Shown here piece after piece: positions 54,288 through 64,000 of a stretch of DNA of 64,000 bases; positions within the stretch are counted from its first letter, which is position 1, and each line of letters opens with the position of its first letter. The DNA comes from Vandiemenella viatica (lineage: Eukaryota > Arthropoda > Insecta > Orthoptera > Morabidae), in contig CM061918.1 of the NCBI GenBank assembly GCA_031002005.1, forward strand, positions 62,716,531 to 62,780,530. The letters run 5' to 3'. The notes below the pieces were generated by a model, which was not told where the DNA came from, did no database searches, and saw only the letters and a list, made by a program, of their open reading frames with translations. Both the position numbers and the translations under genes were made by a program.

Positions 54288-54825
54288 TATTTTCTTATCG
54301 TCGGATTTATTTTGGTCGCCGCACAATAGATAATTTTGTAGACTTATTCGTGTCGAATAAACTAGGTCAACGATTTACAGCTACAGTATTAACACACAGA
54401 TACATAAACATTGCGTTTTGTAAAGGAAAGTCACTTGCCACTTCTGTATTTCTACGTACACAAACCTGTAACTGGCTGTGTCTATCTGTTTGAAATAGCC
54501 TCACCCAAAAACTGCCGTTCCGATTTTAATTGTGCTTTCTCTGTTAGAAACCTCAGGTTTTGACTTAAAATCAGAGTTATGCATAGTCTTAGCACCGGGG
54601 CGGGAAGTCAAAATCACTTCTGAACATTACATTCTTTAACGGAGAAACTAGTGAATAGATTTTGGCGGGGCTTTCACAATTTGAAAACGTGATGCCTGGT
54701 CTGAAATTTGCGATGTACAGCATCGCGTTACTTCAATTTCAGAGCGAGTGGAAAATAAATGTCTCATCGAAACAGTAGCGAAGAAACTTGGCACTGTCCT
54801 AACGCCATATTTAAGTTACTAGCTG

Positions 54826-55735
54826 ATACCCGTGACTTCGTACGCGTGGATTAAGAATTTCTTTGCCAGAATTGAATATAGAAAGTTGTTGGTAACGAAG
54901 GATTGGCCCCAAACAACTCCGAGTCGGCATAATATGAAAGGAAAGCTATCACTATATTATTCTACCGTCGAACCTCTCTCTTGAAGAGAATCAATTTCCA
55001 ACATATTTCAGTCACCATTCGATAAGTTCTCAAAGTTTCGTGACTACAACTGTTAATCATACCGGAAAAATGTCCTGTGCCCTTCATACAGATTTTCTTG
55101 TCAAATTCCGTCAGTATCGATATAGCCATTTAGTCGTCAATACGTAACAAAAAAACAGAGACTTACTTCCGCATTTATAGTATTATTACTGCAGATCACA
55201 CACACAAACACTGACTGCGAACAACCCCTGAGGGATCATTATAACATAAAAAAGTGTACACCTACAGCATTGCAAGACTACCTACGATTTGCCTCGCATT
55301 GAACCCCTAAATTTGTGATATCTATAGTTTAACATTCAATCCGAATAACCGACGGTCCAGGTGTGACTCTTACGATCAAAAACAATTTTTAAAAATCTTT
55401 TCCTGCACGGAGATTTTAACCGGAGACCACGATCCAAAAAGCAGTAAGTAAGCGTTTTAAGCACTGAGCTACCAGACCGCTATATGGAAGGGCAGTACAG
55501 AGACCTACACAACCTACGCGTCTGTCTATCACCGTTCAGTAATTTTTCGAAATTATAAGACAACGTGTATTATTTATACAGAAAATTTTTCAACCAAATG
55601 TTGACAGTACTTTTCACCTTGTTTCAAAGGATAAGCGTGCAAACTTTCATCGAAATCGGATGAAAACTGTGGATCTGTATGAAGAACAAACAAACCAACG
55701 AACAATCAAACATTCATCTTTATATATATAGAGAT
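54826..55735 (+). repeat. RTE-like repeat block (copy B)
   Basis: Same block as 23528-24450 with scattered substitutions and small indels. The end reads TTTCATCGAAATCGGATG and CATTCATCTTTATATATATAGAG. Confidence 0.55.
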
Positions 55736-56081
55736 TTATATATTTAGGCTCTAAACCCGATAGGTGGCCTTAGTGTAACGAAGCTGACGAGTTAGTTGCA
55801 TTAACAACAAATATATCGATTCTCAGAGAAAATTTAACAAGATACAAAAAAATGCACGCAGTTGATTTATGACATATTTCTTGTCAGATGATTGATGATA
55901 ATTTGCAAATGGACAAAAACATGAGCGGGAGCTTCATTGATCCACGTTTGCGAAGGCGCGGGCTAAATCATGTGAGCAGTTTGACATTGGCGGTCGTGTT
56001 TTGGTGCAGATATCTCGCTCACTGGACTCAGGGCAAGGCCGCAGGCTGGCGAATTGCCACCAGACGACCCATATCCCGTAA

Positions 56082-56467
56082 GGGGGCATCCATAAATTAC
56101 GTGAGGTGAAATAGGGGAGGGGGGGGGTCCGGCGAAATCTCACCAGATCTCACCAGGGGGGAGGGGGGGGTCTACGGAAATCTCACGTGAGATTTTGCGA
56201 AAAATTTTGGGGATAGTAGAGCCAAAAAAAAGGTCTACAATTTGCGCCAAAGTCGATTTTAGGAGGGTATTTCGTCAAAAAAGTTAGGGTGTGACCTTAA
56301 AAAAAAAGGTCTACGAAAGTTTCGAGGGCGATTTCTGGGGGGGGTTCTCACGGACCAGATCTCACCAGAGGGGGGGGGGGTCCGGCCAGATCTCACGAAA
56401 TCTCACCAGGGGGGAGGGGGGGTCCAGAAATCCGGAAAAACACCTCACGTAATTTGTGGATGCCCCC
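56082..56467. mobile_element. G-rich palindromic MITE, insertion private to copy B
   Basis: This copy is absent from copy A, which has CCCGTAACAGG at 24785-24795. In copy B TAA stands on both sides (56079-56081 and 56468-56470), so the insertion duplicated TAA. The ends are GGGGGCATCCATAAATTACGTGAGG and CCTCACGTAATTTGTGGATGCCCCC. This filled/empty pair proves the boundaries and the 3-bp duplication of the family. Confidence 0.92.
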
Positions 56468-56725
56468 TAACAGGACCGCCGCGCCGGCCTTGCTCCTGCT
56501 TTCACTGCTCTGCGTAGGCAACAGCTGGTTGACAAGGTAAACCACAGAATACTACCACCACTGTTATCACATTCGTCTCCTCTACTAGCCTCCCCATGTC
56601 TGCCTAACTAACATAGCATATACTGATATCCGTCGCAGGTGTACTCTCGCGTAATCTCGCTCCATATTTTTATTTTCCCTTTAATATTTTTTTTACTGTT
56701 TTGTGGCATCGCCTTGTGTATCTCA

Positions 56726-57116
56726 GGGGGCGTCCATTAATTACGTGAGGTGAAATAAGGGGGGGGGAGGTCCGGCTAAATCTCACCAATGGGGGGGGGG
56801 AGTTCAACGGAAATCTCACGTGAGGTTTTGGAAATTGTTGTTGGACTTAAGAGCTAAAAAAAAAGGTCTACAAATGACGCGAAAGTCGATTTTAGGGGTG
56901 TTTTTAGTCGAAAAGTGGGGGTGTAACCACCCTTCGAAGCATGAGACCTAAAAAAGTCTCAAAAAAATTTCATGGTCGATTTGTAGGGGGGGGTCTCCAA
57001 CAAAATCTCACGTCATTTTAGAAGGGGGTTCGGGCCAAATCTCACAAAGTCTCACCAGAGGGGGGGGGGGGTCCGAAATTCCGGAAAAACACCTCACGTA
57101 ATTAATGGAAGCCCCC
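56726..57116. mobile_element. G-rich palindromic MITE, copy B version of 25027-25413
   Basis: It has the same position and structure as copy A's MITE, with longer G runs and the right flank TTA (57117-57119). The left flank is TCA instead of TTA, a later change. It lies only about 260 bases from the private MITE at 56082. Confidence 0.85.
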
Positions 57117-57165
57117 TTATTCTGATACCTCATACCTCTATCTACAAAGAAAAACTTTCCATATA

Positions 57166-58059
57166 CACTAGCGGAAATTAAAAGTGCTACACCCAGACGA
57201 ACTTGTAAAAAATGAATGAAATTTGGCTCCAAGTATTCCGATATGAAGAGTATTAATTGTTTAGAAATTGCAAGTTTTACATGTTCTAGTATGAGAATTA
57301 CGGAGCTATTTATCATACAAATTGTTATATTTCTGGCGTATAAGTGGTGAACAGTATGGTGTAACATAACACTTTTTGTTAAAAAAGTTGTTGTTGACCA
57401 AGGCAAAGAGTGACGACCCTCTACTCCTAAATGTCTGTGAGACAGATCGGAGAAATGCGAGCGTCACATCGTGAAATCTCTCGAAGGATTGGCTTCAATG
57501 CTGTGATTTCAGGTCACACAGGTCCAGCCACTGGTGTCATGGTTTGACGGCAATCAGTTTCTAATGCGGAGCTGAATTCGTTATTGTTGAAGGCACAATG
57601 AGAGCCCAGCACTAAGAAGACGCCCTATTGTGATACCTTTGATGTTCACCATCCAAATCGCATCTTCCAACAGGAGAATGTCCGTCCTCATACTGTGGCC
57701 TTCAGAACACAAACCTTGCAAGCGGTTATAGAGCATGTATGGGATTGCTGGAACAGACACATTAAATCACATGGTCACCCAGCACAAACTGTGCACAACT
57801 GACTGCACAAGACGTGCAGGAGTAGAGAGACATAACCTATGAAGACATCCGAACACTTGTTGATTCATTGTTGGCAAGTATCCACGAATGTATTGGTGCT
57901 CAAGGTGGGCGAACTTCTTACTGACAACTGTATCTACAGGTAATAAGCTTAGCCTGATCCATTTCAATTTGTTATCATTTCCTCTGGGTATGACCCTGTA
58001 TATATCTACAATGTTTTCTAAAATCCCACCATTCCAGTCTGTGAGAAGCACTTTTAATT
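57166..58059 (+). mobile_element. Tc1-like transposon remnant (copy B), right terminus deleted
   Basis: This is the copy-B counterpart of 25463-26337. The left inverted repeat CACTAGCGGAAATT is intact at 57166. The right end stops after GCACTTTTAATT near 58059, so the outer terminus and flanking TA present in copy A are lost. The transposase remnant includes NRIFQQENVRPHT. Small indels against copy A occur at about 57412 and 57557. Confidence 0.75.
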
Positions 58060-58078
58060 ATTGTCTGTTTTGCTGTCA

Positions 58079-58289
58079 CCGAGCCAGGTGGGTAAACTGT
58101 AACGCATTTGTGAGGACGCCGTCCCGAATCCCCCTCCGGCCATCCAGATTTCGGTTTTTATTGTTTTCCCGAAGTCACTACAAGCGAATATCAGAATGGT
58201 TCCTACAAATACGACATGGGCCAAATTCCGCCCAGTTCATTGACCCCCAATATGTTCCCGCCTCTGGTGACCTGGACATTGACGAAGCG
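58079..58289 (+). mobile_element. SINE-A copy, in copy B (partner 26366-26577)
   Basis: This is the same element as in copy A with a few substitutions, for example CCCGAATCCCCC in the B box region. Confidence 0.72.
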
Positions 58290-58965
58290 TTTACTATTGT
58301 GTTCCACTCTTCCATTAGCTATTGCTAATTCTTCATTTAATATCTATTCGATCTCTTTGCCAATATTCAGTGTATGGATACTCACCACCGTCTTCTATTA
58401 CGTCCCGTCTTCCAGCGAATCCCTATCCCGATCTATTAACATATCAGTCACAGAGAGTGTTTTGGAGTAGTTTCCAAAAAAAATCTGGCTGCTTTCTTTT
58501 GCCTCTTATGAGTCTGTCACTAATTCGTAACAATAAACGAATTTAATTTTAGTAATAGCCACGTACCCTATACCCTGTGGCCACTTCCGTCCATTTTCGC
58601 ATATTTACTTTAAATTCTTTCACTTAGTTCTTACTACGATTGCAATCCCTGCCTCCTTCAACTAAGACTGGAAACTTTCTTACTCCCTTATGATTGAAAT
58701 CAACTATTAACTTATAGTCACTGCCCTTTCTTCCGTTCCACATGTTACTTTAATTCTTCGCGCAATATCCATCCGGGTCTCATCGCCAATGTATGCCTTA
58801 CATACACTCAACACTTTCTTCGCCCACTTCCTGTCTTCCAATAACTCCCAGTCCAACCCCTTTAAGCTACCAGTAACCTGGTGTGTTCTTCGCTAATATC
58901 CGCAGATACATTGTAACCCCTCGATCTGCCGTATTTAATGCTTATTGAGTAGGTATCATACCTTT

Positions 58966-59209
58966 TTTTTTAAAAAAACTGTTTAACGTCTCCTATAACA
59001 ACTAGGTCTTTTAGAGACGGGAAAGGATGAGGGGCAAGGAATGGGAAGGAATTCGGCCATGGCCTTTTGAAGGAAGCATCCCGGCATTCACCTGGAGTGA
59101 TTTGGGGAAACCATGGAAAACCCAAATCTGGATGTCCGGACGGGGATTCGAACCGCCGTCCTCCCGAATACGAGGCCAGAACGCTAACCGTTACACCACC
59201 ACGCTCGGT
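58966..59209 (-). mobile_element. Young SINE-A copy, insertion private to copy B, 14-bp duplication
   Basis: GGTATCATACCTTT stands at 58952-58965 and 59210-59223. Copy A has a single GGTACCATACCTTT (27240-27253). The element has an A/T-rich tail at the left and a head GAGCGTGGTGGTGTAACGG on the minus strand. The empty site in copy A shows it inserted after the two copies diverged. Confidence 0.95.
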
Positions 59210-59755
59210 GGTATCATACCTTTCAGCCATACTCAAGAAAAGTTCTTACAAAATTTCTGTATCTCAGTTCCCTTTTGCAACCCTCATTTCTCTTTATAAT
59301 GGACACAGAATTTTAAAACCTTCCCTACATTCTTTCCAGTGTTTACTGTCCAATATATCAAACGATATACCCCCTAGTTCCGACTAGCAACTTTCTCAAT
59401 AGCGTATAATCATACGAGCGACTCACTTTGCTATGTGTTTATCTTATACTTTGATTGACTTTGAACATTTTTTTAATTCTGACAGTAAGAAAACTGATCT
59501 ATCACCAGTAAATTCCCGATTAACCCGATTTTCTTATTCACATATAGCTAAAACCTCGCAATGTATCGTATTATTTTCGCCCGTCCTACTTGAAATTTTG
59601 TCACAGATCTATCTACTCGATAATCCGATCCTGCCACCCGATATTTATTATCCGATACACTCATTCATTCTTCTTCTTCTTTCGTCTAGAATAGAACATT
59701 CTGAAATAGACTCTCCAGGTTTTGCTTCTATATAAAGCTCAACTCGACCCCATCT

Positions 59756-59756
<1 letters not shown>

Positions 59757-59799
<43 letters not shown>
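59757..59799. repeat. (AC)n microsatellite, copy B
   Basis: The same locus as 27767-27837 with about 21 repeats; the following dozen bases also differ. Confidence 0.97.
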
Positions 59800-59805
<6 letters not shown>

Positions 59806-59905
59806 TTATTTCTGACCAGGTATCACAATGCTTCAAGTTTTCCTATGTCAGTGTAATATCCATTTCGACTCTTTATTCGGCATGAGCTCTCTGATCTTTA
59901 TTTTG

Positions 59906-60124
59906 CCGAGCATGGTGGGTGAGCGATAACACTGGAACCTGACATTCAGTAGGTCGTGGCTTCGAATTCCCATTCGGCCATCCAGATTTCGGTTTTGCAT
60001 GGTTTCACAAAATCCCTACAGGCAAATGATAGTATTGTTTCTTCAAAAGGCCATTTCTTCCTATAATCCTTCTCGTTTCTTCCTCCCAGTTCTTTCCCTC
60101 CTCTAATGACCTCGATATCGGAGG
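59906..60124 (+). mobile_element. SINE-A copy, in copy B (partner 27959-28180)
   Basis: Nearly identical to the copy-A element, with the head GCCGAGCATGGTGGGTGAGCG. Confidence 0.7.
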
Positions 60125-60358
60125 GAAAAAAACCTTTATTTTGATTGTGTTTTATAGTTACTTTTCGAGGCTTTATCATGCCTAACTGTGTTATATAATG
60201 TTAAATCGCAGAAATAATAAAATATCATGACAAAGATTTAATACATATCGCCTCTATACATTTTGTAGAATGGTCTTCAACCGGCAGTTCGGTTAGACTC
60301 CCCCGCAGGAGGGACACTAGAGCTTGTTGCAGAGGTAGAACAGCTGAGACGCATATTT

Positions 60359-60580
60359 GGCGTTCAGTGGTCGTTGTTCTGGCCTCGCATTCGGGAGGAC
60401 GCGGGTTCGAATCCCCGCCCAGGCATCCAGACTTGGGTTTTCCATGGTTTCCCAGATCACTCCAGGTGAATGCCGGGATGCTTCGTTCAAAAGGCCATGG
60501 CCGAATTCCTTCCCTTTCCGTTTTCCCAATCCCTTCCCGTCTCTAATGACCTCGACATCTACAAGGCGTTAAGGCGTAAG
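60359..60580 (+). mobile_element. SINE-A copy, in copy B (partner 28401-28620)
   Basis: Same element as in copy A. It is followed by a short A-rich tract in place of copy A's (AT)n. Confidence 0.78.
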
Positions 60581-61631
60581 TAAAAAAAATAAAAAAACTG
60601 TGGTTGTATCGTATTCCTTTACTCCCACATGGTTGTTACCTCTTGCCGGGAAGCTGTGGACGTAATGGACATGGATTTCTCTCAGTGAACTTTGCTTCCA
60701 CGAAGGAGCATGTTCTTGGAAAGCAATACATGTTCTGCTTTCACAACAAACTGGCTCACTCACTGCTACGTAAGAGCAATGAGAGTTGTAAGCTACTCTG
60801 CAGTATGTGCTCTACCAGGAACAAGAAACTGGGAAATTAAAAGCTGGGGATAACCAGACAGACTGAAAGAATAAAACACTCGACATCAATTTAATATTCT
60901 CTATTGTACGTCTAGCTTTACAGTTCGGTGCGTTCTAAGTGAAAGACGGAACCCTTATAAATTTGCTCATTTCTGCGTCTGTAACACCCTGATAACTTAT
61001 GAATGCTTTAACTTGCACTGCTTCAATGTTTACTAATACTAACACGATTCAAGCAAAAAAATCTGAAAGAATGAAGGGTGATATTAATTAAATGGTGGTC
61101 AGTGGAGGACCGAAGGAAAAATTTTCTATATATATAATCATTCACTGGCATCAAATGAAACCTGTCAGAATTTTTGTATTTTTCTTTTTATTCCGTAATT
61201 TATGCAAACAATTGGCGAAAAATATAAAAAGTACTATTCCCTCTCTTTATTTCCGAACCTACCGACTAATACGATAATTATTCTAAAATTTACAATGATA
61301 CGTAGCCTCCTAAAGATTACGGGAAAACTAGTCATTTTTCTAAAATATATGGGTTTCACAAAATGAATAAATGAGTAATTGAAACATATTTGATACGTCA
61401 ACAACTATTTTTTTAAAAATCATGTGTATGATTTGATAGAGAATTTCATTAATTGAGTAAGCCATATATCGTGAAAATATAATTTTTTTAAAAATTTTCA
61501 AATTTTGTTTAATCTTCACTATTTTCCTAACAGATTTTTTCTTACTTAAACATAATATACGAAAAAATCTTGAAAAACAAATTATCAACTTTATTTAAAA
61601 ATCGCTTGTCTCTTAATGTTTTATAAATATA

Positions 61632-63508
61632 CTAGCTGACCCGGCAAACGTTGTTTTGTCATATAAATAACTTTCAAGTAATTTCTAGTGTAGACAAAAA
61701 ATAGCTTACTTATTGTAAGTATGTATGTATGTAAGAATGTGTATATTGTATGTATGTAAGAATGTGGTATATGCGTGAAATAGGCATGGAGCGCTGTGAA
61801 CGATGAGGGAATATAAAAATAACAAAAGGCAAACATTATTTTTAAGTTATTATAATTTATTCCTTAAAATTATATATCATTAATTAATCAATTACGACAG
61901 TAACACTAACAAACAATATCAATCTCTTAATGCTATAGCGTGAACAATATTTTTTGTTAGTCCATCTTTAGCTAACACAAACAAACTGGATGGTTTACCC
62001 ACTCGAGAGAATGCCACGTATAATTGTCCGTGTGAAAAACATGGTGTTCTCAAATCTAAGCCAAAAATAGACATCGTTTGACCTTGGGATTTGTTGATAG
62101 TCATTGCAAATGCCAATCTAATCGGAAACTGAATACGTTTGAATTGAATTGGCACATCTGTAGGTATAATAGGAATCCGTGGTATTAATATATTTTCACC
62201 TCGGAACTTGCCATTTAAAATGCTGGTTTCGATCACGTTTTTCATTAATTTTTGAATGACTAATCGCGTACCGTTGCACAGCCGGGGCGGGTTCAAATTA
62301 CGAAGCAAGATAATCGGAGATCCAACCTTTAACTTGCAAATTATGCGGTGGCATGCCTGGCAAATCCAGTGAGTTCAAAAACTCTGTGGGAAAATTTACT
62401 GTTTCGCTGTCGTCGCAAACTGTATCAATAGATTTATATGATACCAAGTTCCCTGGCAACAACATTTGTATCTTGAGATTTAAATTGTCAACGTCTACAT
62501 TTTTTGCCGCTAAAATTGCTCTTTCTGCAAGCCACTCATGATTTATGTACTGTGTGTGTACATCGGGAAATATTTGTTCAATGAGAGTATCTTGCGAATC
62601 AGCGATTGTGCAGAAATCGGTCGGTAATTTTACGTATCCAGTTTCATCTATAGCAACTTTTCCATCACCGATATCTAAGAGTTGTTTTGAAAATGTTTCA
62701 GCGGATGGATCTTGAAGCATTTGAACGCGCATATTTACTTTTAGCTGTAATTTTTCAACATTACGCCACAATGGAGATGATTTTAAGCAAGCGTTGATCT
62801 CATCAGCGTATGTTGAACGTGGAATGACTGGAAGTGTTTGTCTGAAATCACCTGAAAGGACCAACAGAGTTCCGCCAAATAGTTTGTCGTTGTTTTTAAT
62901 ATCTTTCAATGTCCTGTTCAACGCCTCAAGCGAATGTTTGTGTGCCATAGTACATTCATCCCAGATGATAATTTTACACCGTTTTAGCACCGTGGCCATG
63001 GACGATTGTTTCTTAATGTTGCATACTGCGTCAGGGTTATTCTGAATATTTAGTGGCAGCTTAAATACTGAATGAGCTGTTCTGCATCCATCCAATAAAG
63101 TTGCTGCAATGCCCGATGATGCAACGGCCAATGCGATGCCATTATTTGATCGTATTTCAGCAAGAATTAGCGAAATAACGAATGTTTTGCCAGTTCCACC
63201 CGGTGCATCCAAAAAGAATTACTAAAATGGCTATTAAAAAAAATGGGTTGATCGTAGAAGGGTGAAAATTTAGGATTGTATGTATTTTTGTATGTTGTAT
63301 CATAAAAAAATAAAAAATAAAAATTTTGTCTAAAAAATAAAAAAAATTTAGGGGTGGACTAACCCTTAACATTTAGGGGGATGAAAAATAGATGTTGGCC
63401 GATTCTCAGACCTACTCAATATGCTCACAAAATTTCATGAGAATCGGTCAAGCCGTTTCGGAGGAGTATGGGAACGAAAATTGTGACACGAGGATTTTAT
63501 ATATAAGA
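61632..63508 (-). mobile_element. Helitron carrying a helicase gene fragment, insertion private to copy B
   Basis: Read on the minus strand the element starts TCTTATATATAAAATCC and ends GGGTCAGCTAG, matching Helitron termini (5' TC, 3' CTRR). The host bases are A at 61631 and T at 63509, the A|T insertion rule. Copy A has the uninterrupted target at 29681/29682, so both boundaries are set by comparison. One extra TA lies at the junctions, either repeat-number variation or a 2-bp duplication. At 1877 bp it holds only the C-terminal part of the RepHel protein and no Rep (HUH) domain, so it is non-autonomous. No clear 3' hairpin was recognised by eye. Confidence 0.8.
61919..63218 (-). pseudogene. 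Helitron Pif1-like helicase, C-terminal fragment with frameshift
   Basis: Two overlapping minus-strand frames (62298-63218 and 61919-62308) form one helicase. The first has Walker A (DAPGGTGKTF), Walker B-like IIWDEC, and the GGTLLVLSGDFRQTLPVIP motif typical of Pif1/RecD helicases of Helitrons. The second carries AFAMTINKSQGQT and LYVAFSRVG, the C-terminal motifs. One frameshift near 62330 separates them. In-frame stops lie just upstream of Walker A (about 63225), beyond which homology ceases, so the N-terminal Rep and upstream helicase portions are absent. In an intact Helitron this enzyme unwinds DNA for rolling-circle transposition. Here it is broken. Confidence 0.88.
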
Positions 63509-63634
63509 TATTTTTTTAAATACTGCAATTAATATGCAATTTGTGTACGGACATCTCAGTGAACGAATGTAACTCGCAATTTACTAGTTTTTATAACATA
63601 TTTTGTATTGTTTTTATAAAAAATAGCATTTAGC

Positions 63635-63904
63635 CACCGCGTGTGTCGGTAAGCGGTAACGCTTTGGCCTCGCATTTGGGAGAACGCAGGTTCGAATCCC
63701 CCTTCGGCCGTTCTGATTTCCGATTTCCATGGTTTCCTCAAATCACTCCAAGGAAATACCGGAGTGGCTCCTTCGAAAGGCCATCGTTGAATCCTTCTAG
63801 TTCCTTGCTTCCAGTGCTTCCCTCTCTACTGATCGCACAGGAGATCCAATCTGTATCCTTCCGATTGTCAGGCCCGAGTTTAACCGCTCACCCACTTAGC
63901 GCTG
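63635..63904 (+). mobile_element. SINE-A with inverted second head (copy B)
   Basis: Partner of 29817-30085, with the same + strand head and body followed by a minus-strand tRNA-like head (TCAGGCCCGAGTTTAACCGC). Confidence 0.65.
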
Positions 63905-64000
63905 TATTTACATTACTAGAAGTTTTTCATTTGAGTTTACAGCGCATTTTGTAGTATTGATTCTATACAGTGACTATAACTAAATAAGGTTTAATACACG

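Larger units (their letters stand above)
54009..64000 (+). repeat. Large duplication, copy B (runs off the window)
   Basis: This is the partner of 22734-30181; the last base of the window aligns with 30181. It is about 2.5 kb longer because of a MITE at 56082-56467, a SINE at 58966-59209 and a Helitron at 61632-63508. It also has several 10-20 base indels, for example near 56617, 57412, 57557, 59371 and 60183, and a deletion of the right Tc1 terminus near 58060. It begins immediately after exactly 1000 N. It may be a genuine segmental duplication or an unmerged second haplotype scaffolded in tandem. The sequence alone does not decide. Confidence 0.93.

Overview
The window looks like nuclear DNA of an arthropod, most likely an insect. 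It is AT-rich, intron-dominated and full of decayed transposable elements. There is no operon structure and almost no long open reading frame. The only host gene I can support is the 5' end of an angiotensin-converting-enzyme-like peptidyl-dipeptidase (Ance/ACE family) on the + strand. It has a candidate Inr+DPE promoter near 38,022, a short possible 5'UTR exon, a first coding exon at 38,701-38,907 (signal peptide plus mature N-terminus), a 12.3-kb intron and a second coding exon at 51,236-51,394. The zinc-binding part of the enzyme lies beyond the window or in the assembly gap. The tRNA-derived SINEs resemble families I associate with polyneopteran insects, but the species cannot be named from this sequence.

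Layout. 1-22 kb: repeat-dense DNA with two copies of a composite repeat (1.3-2.2 and 14.5-15.7 kb), nested Harbinger-like MITEs (3.6-4.4 kb), two hAT-type elements with 8-bp target duplications (6.7 and 8.4 kb), opposed tRNA-like repeats (11.3-12.4 kb) and a broken LINE reverse transcriptase (13.3-14.3 kb). 22.2-30.2 kb: 'copy A' of a large duplication, holding a deleted mariner, a Tc1-like remnant, LINE 3' ends, MITEs, SINEs and an (AC)n tract. 30-38 kb: SINEs and anonymous AT-rich DNA leading to the ACE promoter. 38.7-51.4 kb: the first large ACE intron, carrying a MITE with an internal minisatellite, two hAT elements, Penelope-like fragments with hammerhead-like motifs, a MADF-domain pseudogene, a satellite-like array and a deleted piggyBac. 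53,009-54,008: a run of exactly 1000 N. 54.0-64.0 kb: 'copy B', collinear with 22.7-30.2 kb.

Copies A and B act as a natural before/after experiment. Copy B carries a MITE (TAA duplication), a SINE (14-bp duplication) and a Helitron carrying a helicase gene fragment, each absent from the matching site in copy A. Copy B starts directly at a 1000-N gap, so it may be a true segmental duplication or an alternative haplotype misplaced during scaffolding.

No CRISPR array, bacterial operon, functional tRNA or rRNA gene was seen. All tRNA-like sequences appear to be SINE heads. I found no clearly new molecular system. The most interesting signals are the A/B duplication, the hammerhead-like cores in Penelope ends, the minisatellite born inside a MITE, and the nested hAT/MADF structure flanked by direct repeats.
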